This document shows, in pieces, positions 15,451 through 24,210 of a stretch of 45,106 bases of DNA. The first letter of the stretch is position 1. Each line of letters starts with the position of its first letter. The notes under the pieces were generated by a model, which was not told the DNA's origin, searched no databases, and worked only from the letters and a program-made list of their open reading frames with translations. Source of the stretch: Anaerolineae bacterium (GTDB taxonomy: Bacteria > Chloroflexota > Anaerolineae > Anaerolineales > UBA4823); contig QEXX01000044.1 of assembly GCA_003130835.1 (NCBI GenBank), positions 1 through 45,106 on the forward strand, read 5' to 3'. The position numbers were made by a program, and so were the translations under genes.

Positions 15451-16971
15451 CTACGCCGTTTCGGGTTGTAAGCCCGCCATGTAGAGGCCGATTTGTTCTT
15501 TGGTTGTCTCGGCGGCGTTAACGGTTGCTACAATGCGACCGCGATACATGACAGCAATCCGATCGGAAAGCTGCAGGATTTCGTCCAACTCGGTGGAAAC
15601 CAACAAAACCGCGCAGCCTTCGTCGCGCTTTTCGATCAGGCGGTTGTGGATATACTCGATCGAACCGACATCCAAGCCGCGCGTCGGTTGCGAGGCGATC
15701 AACAGCTTGATCGGACGGGAAAACTCACGCGCCACAATCACCTTCTGCTGGTTGCCGCCACTCAAGGAACTCAGCAACGTGAAGATGCTGGGTGTGCGGA
15801 TGTCGAACTTTTGCACCAGTTCTTCGGCGTTTGAGATGATGTGCGGTTGTTGCAGGACAATGCCGCGCGCAAAGGGGGGCTTGTAAAAGGTGTTGAGGAT
15901 CAAATTGTCTTTAACCGGATAGGAGAGAACCAAGCCGTCCTTTTGGCGATCTTCGGGAATGTGGGCGGCACCGATTTCAAAGAATTGCTTGGGGCTGGCA
16001 TGGGTCATTTCTTTGCCGAGGATGCGGATTTCCCCTTCGACCGGGGGCTGCATGCCGGTCAGGGCGCGCACCAGTTCGGTCTGTCCGTTGCCCTGCACGC
16101 CGGCGATGCCTAGGACTTCTCCGGCGCGCACTTCGAACGAAACGCCGTTGACGGCGATTAGCTTGCGCGCATCCAGCACCTTGAGGTTGCGCACTTCGAG
16201 GACGACCTCTTGCGGTGCAGCCGGCTTTTTTTCGATCGCCAGCTCGATCGGCCGTCCGACCATCATAGCCGCCAGTTTATTTTGATCGGCTTCCTGTGGC
16301 GTGGTGGTACCCACCACCTTGCCGTTGCGGATCACGGTGATGCGGTCGGAAAACTCCATCACTTCGCGCAGTTTGTGGGTGATGAAGATGATCGATTTGC
16401 CGCTGGCAACCAGGGACTTCATGATCTTGAACAGTTCATCCACTTCCTGGGGGGTCAAAACGGCGGTCGGTTCGTCGAGGATGAGGATGTTGGCTTCGCG
16501 GAAGAGCAGTTTGATAATCTCTACCCGCTGTTGCAACCCGACCGGCAGGTCTTTGATGTAGGCAAAGGGGTCAACTTGGAGGTTGTATTGCTGGGAGATC
16601 TCCAAGATGCGCTTAGCTGCTTTGCGCCGATCGAGGAATCCGCCGCCGCGCACGTATTCATCGCCCAGCATCACGTTGTCCACCACCGTAAACACCGGCA
16701 CCAGCATGAAATTCTGGTGTACCATGCCGATACCGCAGGCAATGGCATCCCGCGGAGAGTGGATTTCGACCTTATTGCCGTTGACGCGAATTTCGCCTTC
16801 ATCGGGTTTGTATAAGCCGTAGAGGATGTTCATTAAGGTTGTTTTGCCGGCACCGTTTTCCCCCAACAGGGCATGAATTTCACCTTCACGCAAATCTAAA
16901 TCGATGTGATCGTTCGCAAGCACCCCCGGAAACCGTTTGGTAATCCCATGTAGCTCTAGAATTACGCCCAT
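15451..16971 (-). CDS. BMP-type nucleoside ABC transporter, ATP-binding protein (two ATPase domains)
   Basis: 506 aa with tandem ABC domains, as in RbsA/NupO. The first domain has Walker A GENGAGKTT, signature LPVGLQQRVEI and Walker B LLILDEPTAV. The second has a degenerate Walker A (GVQGNGQTE) and signature LSGGNQQKVIVAREF, normal for this family. ATG 16971 is preferred over a GTG two codons upstream because GAGG lies 5 nt before it. It energises the two permeases that follow. The divergent neighbour is the EamA gene. Confidence 0.9.
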   Translation of the reverse strand: MGVILELHGITKRFPGVLANDHIDLDLREGEIHALLGENGAGKTTLMNILYGLYKPDEGEIRVNGNKVEIHSPRDAIACGIGMVHQNFMLVPVFTVVDNVMLGDEYVRGGGFLDRRKAAKRILEISQQYNLQVDPFAYIKDLPVGLQQRVEIIKLLFREANILILDEPTAVLTPQEVDELFKIMKSLVASGKSIIFITHKLREVMEFSDRITVIRNGKVVGTTTPQEADQNKLAAMMVGRPIELAIEKKPAAPQEVVLEVRNLKVLDARKLIAVNGVSFEVRAGEVLGIAGVQGNGQTELVRALTGMQPPVEGEIRILGKEMTHASPKQFFEIGAAHIPEDRQKDGLVLSYPVKDNLILNTFYKPPFARGIVLQQPHIISNAEELVQKFDIRTPSIFTLLSSLSGGNQQKVIVAREFSRPIKLLIASQPTRGLDVGSIEYIHNRLIEKRDEGCAVLLVSTELDEILQLSDRIAVMYRGRIVATVNAAETTKEQIGLYMAGLQPETA

Positions 16972-16992
16972 GCACACCTCGGCAGCAGATAG

Positions 16993-17009
16993 GATAAATT
17001 GATTTTATC
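16993..17009. promoter_or_regulatory. Inverted repeat upstream of the BMP-type ATPase gene
   Basis: GATAAA-TTGAT-TTTATC is a perfect 6-bp-arm palindrome 21 nt upstream of the ATPase start, in an A/T-rich stretch likely to hold its promoter. It is a candidate operator with no identified regulator. Confidence 0.35.
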
Positions 17010-17103
17010 ATAAGATTAAAAGAGAGAGGGCTTTCCACCGAACACCGATAGACATCTTACCGCTCATCGACCTTTCGGAGCGAAAAGCCGAGCACGGCTT
17101 CGG

Positions 17104-17132
17104 TTGACATCCCCAATCTGCCGTGATACGAT
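17104..17132 (+). promoter_or_regulatory. Sigma-70-type promoter for the EamA gene
   Basis: TTGACA at 17104-17109 and TACGAT at 17127-17132 are separated by 17 nt, about 66 nt upstream of the start codon. Confidence 0.7.
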
Positions 17133-17198
17133 GAGGGACGAAAATTTTGCTTTTTGTAAGGATATAGCTTTCCACACTTTTCCAGACAGGATGCCGAT

Positions 17199-18074
17199 AT
17201 GTCGGTGAACACAACCCTGGTGAGCATCTTCATCGGAATGGGGGGCATGGTGGGATGGGGAATTTATGATTTTTTAGGGGGGGTCTTTGCCAAACAGATT
17301 GGGCCTTTTCGCTCGTTGTTTTGGTCGCAGTTGGCCGGCTTCTTGGCTCTGCTTAGCCTGGCGGTTATCCTTCAAACCAGCTTCAACGTCCCGCTGCGCA
17401 TGGGGGTATTGGGTGCGCTGGGGGCGGTGATCTACGCCGGCGGGTATTTGTTTTTCTTCCGGGGGTTTGAGATCGGGAATGTGTCCATCGTTGCTGCCAC
17501 CATGAACCTTTGGGCGGTGTTTACCATGTTGTTTGCCTTTCTGTTTATGGGACAGCGCCTAACCCCAACCCAAACGGTGGGCGTGGGCTTGATCATTGGC
17601 GGCGCGACTCTGGCATCGCTGCGTTGGGAAGAGCTAGGCAACCAAAAATTCCAAATCTCCGGTGGGGTTAAGGAAGCGGTTCTGGGCGCCTTCTTCTTCG
17701 GCGTTTTTTGGAACCTCAGCGAAATCCTATCCGAACAGATGGGTTGGCTGTGGACTACCCTCTCCGTTAAGTGCGGCATTGTGCTCTTTTTGTTGATCGT
17801 TTCTCTGTTAAGCCGTCGCCGCTTGGGCATCTCCCAAACCAAACACCAGACCAAAGCCGTCGTGCTGCTGATGGGCGTCATCGAAGCTGCTGCCGTGGCA
17901 CTGGTCAATTACGGTTTGACCATTGGGGATGCCATCTTGATCACGCCGATTTCTTCGGCTTTGTCCGTGGTAACAATCAGCTTGGCTATGATCTTCTTGA
18001 GAGAAAGGGTCACGCGAATCCAAGGCGGGGGGATGATTCTTGCCGTGATGGGGATCATCTTGACGGCTTTTTGA
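17199..18074 (+). CDS. EamA/DMT-superfamily transporter
   Basis: 291 aa with about ten hydrophobic helices arranged as two EamA halves. The first half contains GWGIYDFLGGVFAKQIGPF and GNVSIVAATMNLWAVFTMLFAFLFMGQRLTPTQ; the second contains GDAILITPISSALSVVTISLAMIFLRERVTRIQ. The ALxF(L)xGERLTxxQ-like signature ends each half. DMT proteins export or exchange metabolites; the substrate here is unknown. ACAGGA precedes the ATG by 7 nt, and the gene seems monocistronic behind its own promoter. Confidence 0.85.
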   Translation: MSVNTTLVSIFIGMGGMVGWGIYDFLGGVFAKQIGPFRSLFWSQLAGFLALLSLAVILQTSFNVPLRMGVLGALGAVIYAGGYLFFFRGFEIGNVSIVAATMNLWAVFTMLFAFLFMGQRLTPTQTVGVGLIIGGATLASLRWEELGNQKFQISGGVKEAVLGAFFFGVFWNLSEILSEQMGWLWTTLSVKCGIVLFLLIVSLLSRRRLGISQTKHQTKAVVLLMGVIEAAAVALVNYGLTIGDAILITPISSALSVVTISLAMIFLRERVTRIQGGGMILAVMGIILTAF

Positions 18075-18322
18075 ACACCCTACAGCAGGGCAGGCGGGCT
18101 TGCGCGGCCCCTAAAAGCGTAGAGGTTGCCACGCGTTGCTTGGGAGAGTGAAAACCCTTGCCCACAGGACGGGGCGGACGTCTGCTCTTTGCTTACCCCT
18201 TGTCTATCGCCGTGAGTTGTTCTAAAATCTCTGCCGTTCGTACAGAGTGATCGGGTAGAGCGATTCCAAGGCAGAACCAGGGGATCGGAAGGGCAGACCG
18301 TCTTGCACTCTGCCTTATGGAG

Positions 18323-18796
18323 CTAACCGTAAAGGCTTAGGTTTTGAAGCAGGAGTTCGATGGCGCGTTGGATACGGGCTTTGCGCTCTTCTTCTTTCTT
18401 GGCGCTCTCGATCCATTCGACGTATTCTTTACGATAGTGAAAAGCTAGCGCTTCGAAGGCTTCTTTGGCGGTTGGGTTGGCTTCGAGGGCTTGGGCAAAA
18501 TCCGGCGGCGGGATGATCTGGCGCACTTCGCGGTCGGCTTCCAGACTAACCTGCACGGTATCGCCGACCACAACACCGGCCGCCACCCGCGTGGCATGGC
18601 TGACCACCAGGTAATGGGTGCCATCCCCGTGCGGCATGGCTTTACTGCGGAACGGCACGCCGTTCAACGTGCCGCGCACAATGATCTGCCCCTTCTTGCC
18701 GAAGATGGCGCTGAGGTCGAGGGGAATCTCGACATACGTCCACTTGCCAACCGTCTCCGGCCGCTTAAGCACACCTTGAAAGAAAAACGACGGCAT
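18323..18796 (-). CDS. DUF1905 / YdeI-OmpD-associated family protein
   Basis: 157 aa. The first two thirds form a DUF1905 small beta-barrel (WTYVEIPLDLSAIFGKKGQIIVRGTLNGVPFRS ... GDTVQVSLEAD), and the C-terminus is the YdeI-associated helical part (FAQALEANPTAKEAFEALAFHYRKEYVEWIESAKKEEERKARI). The RKEYVxWIxxAKxxETRxxRI-type motif is a family hallmark. Its molecular function is not established. ATG 18796 is preferred with GAGG 5 nt upstream; a TTG six codons earlier is the alternative. No operon partners are evident. Confidence 0.85.
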   Translation of the reverse strand: MPSFFFQGVLKRPETVGKWTYVEIPLDLSAIFGKKGQIIVRGTLNGVPFRSKAMPHGDGTHYLVVSHATRVAAGVVVGDTVQVSLEADREVRQIIPPPDFAQALEANPTAKEAFEALAFHYRKEYVEWIESAKKEEERKARIQRAIELLLQNLSLYG

Positions 18797-18919
18797 AGCC
18801 TCCTCAAATCCCAACCATCGAACGTTTGCCGCGGCCTATTATACGCCATTTTTAGATGGATTGTGCGTGCCCGGCGAACTTGAGGGTGAGAAGACCTCTC
18901 CGTGGAACTGTGCGTTTTG

Positions 18920-19522
18920 TCAGGACGACGAAAAGGGAATGATGCGCGTACAAACCCTTTCTAGCAGCGGCAGATCATGGCTGATGACAAGAATACCCAG
19001 TTGTCTTTGGGTTGCGACTTCGAGAAGCACCCGCCAGAGTTGAGCTTGAGTGTTGGCATCCAACATGGTGGTCATTTCATCGGCGATCAGGTAGCGGGTT
19101 TGCGGGGCAAGGGCACGCGCAACAGCCACTCGCTGCAATTCCCCGTTGCTCAACTCGTGGGGAAAACGATCGAACCAATGCACATCCAAGCTGAGCGCTT
19201 CCAGCAGACTGGCTGGCGGTCGATAGGCTTCACATAGAGCTTGCCCAATCGTCCAGCGCGGATTGATGGTCAACTCGGGGTGTTGAAAGATCATTTGCAC
19301 CGGGCAAAATCCCTTCTTCGGGAGGGGGTTTCCATCGAGTGTCACCTTGCCGCTCAATGGTTGGAGATAACCCGCCAAGATACGCCCAAGGGTGGTCTTA
19401 CCACAACCGCTCGGCCCGTAAATTCCCACTCGCTCTGCGCTTGAGAGGGATAGATTAAAATCCTGCAAAATCCAAGGCCGTTGCGGGCTATAGCGAAAGG
19501 CAATCCGTTCAGCTCTAAGCAT
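18920..19522 (-). CDS. Nik/Dpp-type ABC transporter, ATP-binding protein E/F
   Basis: 200 aa, somewhat short for the family (usually 250-330). Walker A is GPSGCGKTT, the Q-loop follows in QMIFQHPELTINPR, the signature is LSNGELQRVAVARAL and Walker B is YLIADEMTTMLD, followed by a SHDLPLLERV H-loop. The signature has Asn in place of the usual second Gly. It lacks the C-terminal oligopeptide-transporter extension. It overlaps the preceding ATPase gene by 8 nt and is the last gene of the five-gene operon running from 24058. Confidence 0.88.
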   Translation of the reverse strand: MLRAERIAFRYSPQRPWILQDFNLSLSSAERVGIYGPSGCGKTTLGRILAGYLQPLSGKVTLDGNPLPKKGFCPVQMIFQHPELTINPRWTIGQALCEAYRPPASLLEALSLDVHWFDRFPHELSNGELQRVAVARALAPQTRYLIADEMTTMLDANTQAQLWRVLLEVATQRQLGILVISHDLPLLERVCTRIIPFSSS

Positions 19523-20441
19523 GGATGCACCTCACTTGGTTCTGCTGTAAAGCGCGCATGAGCGGGCGTTCCACTGTACATTCCAGCGTGGCAAGCGGAC
19601 AACGCGGCGCAAAGAGACAGCCGCGCGGTAGGTCCTGCGGCGAAGGTTGAATGCCCGGCAGGGCAACAAATTCGTTTTGGGGCAGAGAACGCCACAGAGC
19701 TTGGGTGTAAGGGTGGAGCAATCCCTCGCCCTTGCCGGAAAAGGCAGCCGCCGGGGCAATTTCCACCGTTGTGCCGGCGTAGAAAACGGCAATTCGATCG
19801 GCAATTTGTAAAGCGGCTTGGATGTCGTGGGTGATCAAAACTACCCCTCGCCCTTCATCGGCAAGTTGACGCAGGTGGTTGAGCGTCTCTTGTACGACCT
19901 CAGGGTGTAGGCCTGGTGTCGGTTCGTCTGCTAAGAGCAGTTCGGCTTCCCCGACCACCGCCATCGAAACCAGAGCACGGCGCGCCATGCCCCCCGATAA
20001 CTGAAAAGGATACCAACCTTCTACTTCGAGGGGAAGTTGATAACGTTGGAAAATTGCGCGTTGGGCTGCCAAAGCCTGCCGGTTTTTACCGCTTAGATGT
20101 GCCGCACGGCGCACTTGTGCCCCAACCCGCATCAGCGGATCAAGGAAACTGACCGATTGGGGAATCAGAGCAATTTGACGGCCACGCACCGCCACTTGCT
20201 GTTCAGGTGTCAGCAACTGCCCTTTGAACCAGATTTCCCCTTCAACCTGGGCGTTGGACGGCAGGATGCCTAAAACGGCATGGACCAAAAGACTTTTTCC
20301 CGAGCCGCTGGAACCGACTACAGCGACGATCTCACCGGCTTGCACTTGCAAGTCTAAATCCACCACGGGTGTGAGCGTGGTCCGGCGTAAGCCGCGATCG
20401 TAGCGATGAAAGTGAATCGATAAATGACGCACCTCCAGCAT
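19515..20441 (-). CDS. Nik/Dpp-type ABC transporter, ATP-binding protein D
   Basis: 308 aa with Walker A GSSGSGKSLL, signature LSGGMARRALVSMAV, Walker B LLLADEPTPGL and H-loop LITHDIQAAL. A C-terminal Cys-containing segment (GCLFAPRCPLATLEC) is the oligo_HPY-type extension of oligopeptide/nickel ATPases. ATG 20441 is chosen because AGGAG is 8 nt upstream; a GTG at 20450 overlapping the previous stop is the alternative. It works with the downstream ATPase and the two upstream permeases. Confidence 0.88.
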   Translation of the reverse strand: MLEVRHLSIHFHRYDRGLRRTTLTPVVDLDLQVQAGEIVAVVGSSGSGKSLLVHAVLGILPSNAQVEGEIWFKGQLLTPEQQVAVRGRQIALIPQSVSFLDPLMRVGAQVRRAAHLSGKNRQALAAQRAIFQRYQLPLEVEGWYPFQLSGGMARRALVSMAVVGEAELLLADEPTPGLHPEVVQETLNHLRQLADEGRGVVLITHDIQAALQIADRIAVFYAGTTVEIAPAAAFSGKGEGLLHPYTQALWRSLPQNEFVALPGIQPSPQDLPRGCLFAPRCPLATLECTVERPLMRALQQNQVRCIHA

Positions 20442-20446
20442 AGCTT

Positions 20447-21325
20447 TCACTCCTGAGCAGTGCGCGGATCGAGCAGGGCACGCACATTTTCGCCGAGAAT
20501 GTCAAACACTTTGACCATTGCCAATAAAGCCGCACCTGGCAGGGCGGCCAGCCACCAATAGCCGGTGGAAAGATGGCGCATCGATTCGGCTAAGATGATC
20601 CCGATCGCCGGTTGGTGCGGAGATAGTCCAATCCCAATAAAGGTGATGCCAGCTTCGTGCAGAATCGCATGTGGAAAGAGCAAAATCAACCCCACCAAGA
20701 ATTGAGGCAAGACATGCGGCAGGATATGATGTCGGGCGATCCAAAAGGGTGAATGGCCCAGTTTAGCCGATAGGCGGACGTAATCGGCTGAACGCACTTG
20801 GTAGACTTCGGCACGGATGACGCGCGCCAAAGATGGCCAATGGGTCAGTGCCACCGAAATTACCACTCCCCTCAACCCTCCACCGCTGACAAAAGCCAAA
20901 AGGATCAAGACAACCATGTGCGGCAAGCTGAGAAAGACATCGATCCACCAAGAAAAGAAAGCATCAATTTTCCCGCCCATAGTTGCTGCAATAAGGCCGA
21001 CCCCTAAACCGATGATGGAACTGAATAAGGCTGCCAGAAAACCCACCCTCAAACTCAGGCTCAGCCCGCTCCAAGTGCGCACCAACATATCCCGCCCCAG
21101 CCAATCGGTGCCAAAGGGATGCGACCAAGAAGGAGCTTGATTGCGGTGGCTTAGGTTGGTTTGGTTAGCAATTGCTGCTTGGTTGCTGCCGGCTAGGATG
21201 ACCACTAGACAGGCCACACACAAAACGATCAGAACCAGCGTTTGACGGCGGCGGTTAAGAACCCCTGCACGGGTTTTGACCGATTGGATCCACAATTTCG
21301 ACGGTTTGGTTATTTCGAGGTTCAT
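20447..21325 (-). CDS. Nik/Dpp-type ABC transporter, permease C
   Basis: 292 aa BPD_transp_1 permease. It has an N-terminal membrane helix (about residues 30-48), HPFGTDWLGRDMLVRTWSG, which is the typical HxxGTDxxGRD motif of DppC/NikC, and the EAA loop YVRLSAKLGHSPFWIARHHILPHVLPQ. It overlaps the preceding permease by 4 nt. It is one half of the membrane channel. Confidence 0.9.
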   Translation of the reverse strand: MNLEITKPSKLWIQSVKTRAGVLNRRRQTLVLIVLCVACLVVILAGSNQAAIANQTNLSHRNQAPSWSHPFGTDWLGRDMLVRTWSGLSLSLRVGFLAALFSSIIGLGVGLIAATMGGKIDAFFSWWIDVFLSLPHMVVLILLAFVSGGGLRGVVISVALTHWPSLARVIRAEVYQVRSADYVRLSAKLGHSPFWIARHHILPHVLPQFLVGLILLFPHAILHEAGITFIGIGLSPHQPAIGIILAESMRHLSTGYWWLAALPGAALLAMVKVFDILGENVRALLDPRTAQE

Positions 21326-22305
21326 GCTTCTGCTCCAAGACGAATGCGGGGATCGATGAAGTGATAAACAATATCGGCTATGGTATTGCCGGTATAGACG
21401 AAGATCGTGGAGAATAAAACAATTCCCAGCAATAAAGGAACATCACTACGTAAACCGGCCTGTACGGTCGCTTGCCCTAAGCCAGGGTAAGCAAAGACCT
21501 GTTCGGCAAGCACCGAACCCCCGAACAGTTCGCTGATCGAGGCAAACTGCAAGGTGATGGCTGGTAAAGAGATGTTGCGCAAGCCATGATGCCAGAGAGT
21601 GCCCCATAAGCTCTCTCCTTGCGCCTTGGCAAACAGAACATAATCGCTGTTTAAGACATTGATGAGCTTTTGGCGGGTGTGTAGGGTGATATTGGCAACG
21701 CCGATAATGCTGAGAGTAAGCGCAGGCAAGGCAAGATGATGCAACCGTTGCGCAAGGGTGACTTGTTCAGGCAAGAGGCCCGGTGGCGTAGCACAACAGA
21801 TGGGTGCCCATTTCAAGGATACCGCAAAGACGATCAGCAACAGGAGTGCCAGCCAGAACGTGGGCGTCGATGCCAAAAGGTAGGCGTAGAAACGAATTCC
21901 TTGATCGATCCACGAGCCTGCTTTTGCCCCACTGATCACCCCTAGAAGGAACCCAAAAATGCCGGAAAGCACCCAAGCGCTGCCCATTAGCCCCAACGAG
22001 GTGAAAAATCGTTGGCGGATGACCTGACTCACCGGTTGGTTATAGATTGCCGAAGTGCCTAAATCCCCTTTGAGCAAGCTGGTCAGCCACCGCGTGTACC
22101 GCACCAGAGGGGGATCATTCAACCCCCAGCGCTCGGCAATGCGCTGACGTTGCTCTGGTCCGATGCGCATCATTTCCGCTCCTACATAAGCCTGCACCGG
22201 ATCGATAGGAGATAAACTGACTAAGGTAAACGATAAAGCCGACATGGTCAACAGGAGTAAGAGTAAGCGCAACAACTTGTTGATCAGATAGCGTAGAATG
22301 TTCAT
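21322..22305 (-). CDS. Nik/Dpp-type ABC transporter, permease B
   Basis: 327 aa BPD_transp_1 permease of the DppB/NikB type. The N-terminal helix is followed by RWGLNDPPLVRYTRWLTSLLKGDLGTS, which is a family hallmark, and the EAA loop YVLFAKAQGESLWGTLWHHGLRNISLP. The gene starts 73 nt after the binding-protein stop, with a strong hairpin in between. Confidence 0.9.
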   Translation of the reverse strand: MNILRYLINKLLRLLLLLLTMSALSFTLVSLSPIDPVQAYVGAEMMRIGPEQRQRIAERWGLNDPPLVRYTRWLTSLLKGDLGTSAIYNQPVSQVIRQRFFTSLGLMGSAWVLSGIFGFLLGVISGAKAGSWIDQGIRFYAYLLASTPTFWLALLLLIVFAVSLKWAPICCATPPGLLPEQVTLAQRLHHLALPALTLSIIGVANITLHTRQKLINVLNSDYVLFAKAQGESLWGTLWHHGLRNISLPAITLQFASISELFGGSVLAEQVFAYPGLGQATVQAGLRSDVPLLLGIVLFSTIFVYTGNTIADIVYHFIDPRIRLGAEA

Positions 22306-22331
22306 CCGTCTGCCTCTTGAGTAGGAATCGG

Positions 22332-22358
22332 GCGGGTCGTCTCAAAGAGACGACCCGC
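22332..22358 (-). other. Intercistronic 12-bp hairpin
   Basis: GCGGGTCGTCTC and GAGACGACCCGC form a perfect 12-bp stem with a 3-nt loop between the substrate-binding-protein gene and the permease B gene. No T-run follows on the minus strand. It probably protects the upstream mRNA, so that more binding protein than permease is made, or causes partial termination. Confidence 0.7.
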
Positions 22359-22378
22359 TAAGGAAGGAAGGGAGGGGA

Positions 22379-24058
22379 TTATTTACAGACCCATTTCCAT
22401 TCAGAGATGTTGAAGGTGATCGGCCAACCATGACCGTGTGGTTGGATTTGCTGTTTACCCACATCCAAGCAATCGGAGACAAAATAGACATGCTGAAGGT
22501 TGACTAACCATGCCCAGGCGGCATCTCCCTTGGTGGTGAAGCCAACTCCTTTCCGATCCCACTGGGCGGCTCGCCAGTAAACCAGAGCTTCTTCTTCTGT
22601 TGGGGCGCCCATTGCCAAATCGAGGTAGTTATCCACCTGTTCGTTGGCATAGAAGCCGGTGTTATACCAGCCATTTCCACGCATCGAGCTGTGATAGAGG
22701 TTATACATCTCGGTTTGATCGTGGCTTCCCCAACCAAATAAGACTGCGTTGCTGTGCATCAGGGTTTCGATCTCGTCCCAACTGGCACCGCGCAATTCGA
22801 CTTGAATGCCGATCGGTTTGACCATATCGGCAACGGCCAGTGCCAGCGACTGCCGTGTGCTATCCGAAGCTGGATAGACCAATGTGAAACTGGCTTGCAG
22901 ATCGCCCTTTTCTAGGATGCCATCGTTATTGGCATCTAGCCAACCGGCTTCGCTTAGGATTTGTTGGGCGGTTTGGGGATCGGTATCCTGAATGGCCGAT
23001 TCGGGTTCCCACCAAGGGACAAAATCGGCAGGACCATAGGCAGGGGCGCCAAAGCCTTCCAAAACCCCCTCGACCAGCGCCTTACGGTCGATGGCATAAT
23101 TGATCGCCCGCCGAATGGCAAGGTCAGAGGTAACGTTATTGCCGATCGGATAGCCTTTCTCGGTTTTTTCGCCTGTATCTGGGACGAAAGGAAATAAGAT
23201 GCCGCGGTTATCGATCGATTGGACGGGAAGTACACGCATCCCCGCAATCGTTTGTTTCCCCAACGCCGCAGGAACCGAGACAACCTGTACTTGCCCGGCT
23301 TTCGCCGCAGCAAAGCCGGCATCTTCGGAAGTGAACAGGAAAACAATCCGGTCAAATTGCGGCTTTTCCCCATAGTAGTAGGGATTGGGTTCTACGATTA
23401 GTTGTTGCCCTTCGTCCCATTGGACAAGCTGATACGGGCCACTGCCAATTGGGCGACGTGCATACCCCTCACCATAGGCGTGTTGTGGGACGATGCCCAA
23501 GGAAATCAAACGGTTGACAAAAGTGCTGGCCGGTTGTTTCAAACGCAGTTCTACAGTATCCTCGTCTATAACAACGGCTTGATCAAGAATGGAAAGATCC
23601 GCAAGTCCCCCGCTTTTGGCAGCTTGGTTGTAGGTAAATGCCACATCTTGCGTTGTCAAAGGTTGACCATCAGAGAATTTGACATCGGTGCGGATATCCA
23701 CCGTCCAGACTAAGCGGTCTTCACTCACCGTATAGTTGGTTGCCAAGTCATTGACGATATTCAATTCGGCATTGCGACGTAACAAGGTACTTTGGAAAAG
23801 TGGCGATCCATAACGTCCCCAACCCAAGGTTGGATCGTAGCCATCACTGCTCTCGCCTCCAATCGCAAGGGTCAGCGTCCGCGAATGGCTCTCTGGCTGA
23901 TGGGCGCCGCTATCTGTTTGCTCAGCAGTGGGAAGGGCTTGGCTTGATGAAGGGGTCTCGATCGGCAGCGAGGACGAAGGGCTGGTTGATTGACAACCTG
24001 CGATGAGAAAGACGAAAAAGAGAGAAATCATTGCTGCTTTGAACAGGTTTTTTGGCAT
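22379..24058 (-). CDS. Nik/Dpp-type ABC transporter, substrate-binding lipoprotein
   Basis: 559 aa SBP_bac_5 family. The signal peptide ends in the lipobox LIAG-C22, followed by a Ser/Thr-rich linker. Family segments are DLVWTVDIRTDVKFSDGQPLTTQDVAFTYN, RRPIGSGPYQLVQWDEGQQLIVEPNPYYYG, DLAIRRAINYAIDRKALVEGVLEGFGAPAYGP and the C-terminal YNTGFYANEQVDNYLDLAM. Family members bind peptides, nickel-histidine complexes or opine metallophores. Placement opposite a Fur-family regulator with operators over the promoter suggests a metal or metallophore ligand; that is inference. It is the first gene of the operon. Confidence 0.9.
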   Translation of the reverse strand: MPKNLFKAAMISLFFVFLIAGCQSTSPSSSLPIETPSSSQALPTAEQTDSGAHQPESHSRTLTLAIGGESSDGYDPTLGWGRYGSPLFQSTLLRRNAELNIVNDLATNYTVSEDRLVWTVDIRTDVKFSDGQPLTTQDVAFTYNQAAKSGGLADLSILDQAVVIDEDTVELRLKQPASTFVNRLISLGIVPQHAYGEGYARRPIGSGPYQLVQWDEGQQLIVEPNPYYYGEKPQFDRIVFLFTSEDAGFAAAKAGQVQVVSVPAALGKQTIAGMRVLPVQSIDNRGILFPFVPDTGEKTEKGYPIGNNVTSDLAIRRAINYAIDRKALVEGVLEGFGAPAYGPADFVPWWEPESAIQDTDPQTAQQILSEAGWLDANNDGILEKGDLQASFTLVYPASDSTRQSLALAVADMVKPIGIQVELRGASWDEIETLMHSNAVLFGWGSHDQTEMYNLYHSSMRGNGWYNTGFYANEQVDNYLDLAMGAPTEEEALVYWRAAQWDRKGVGFTTKGDAAWAWLVNLQHVYFVSDCLDVGKQQIQPHGHGWPITFNISEWKWVCK

Positions 24059-24150
24059 GCTAGAGCTCCTTTGAGTTAAAATGTTAAGAGAGAAAAATAA
24101 CCTAAAACGGATGATTCTCTCCAGTAGGAATGTCTCTCAAATTTACGAAT

Positions 24151-24179
24151 ATTATAAATGCAAATAATTGAAAATGCAA
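24151..24179 (-). promoter_or_regulatory. Promoter of the Nik/Dpp-type operon
   Basis: On the minus strand TTGCAT (24179-24174) and a perfect TATAAT (24156-24151) are 17 nt apart. Its -35 element lies inside the Fur-type palindrome at 24173-24190. Confidence 0.7.
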
Positions 24180-24190
24180 GTATTTGCATT
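24156..24190. promoter_or_regulatory. Fur-family operator cluster
   Basis: AATGCAA-GTAT-TTGCATT at 24173-24190 is a perfect 7-bp-arm palindrome. A second ATGCAAATA half-site at 24158-24166 can also pair with the TATTTGCAT arm. The cluster sits between and over two divergent promoters, the usual layout for a Fur/Zur/Nur-type repressor controlling itself and a metal uptake operon. Confidence 0.65.
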
Positions 24191-24195
24191 AAAAT
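24168..24195 (+). promoter_or_regulatory. Promoter of the Fur-family gene
   Basis: TTGAAA (24168-24173) and TAAAAT (24190-24195) are 16 nt apart and contain the palindromic operator in the spacer, so binding would block this promoter as well. Confidence 0.5.
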
Positions 24196-24210
24196 ACTAG
24201 AAAGGCTTCT

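Noticed and set aside
18920..24058. Firm naming as nikABCDE or dppABCDF
   Set aside because: The family is clear but the ligand is not; symbols would overstate the evidence.
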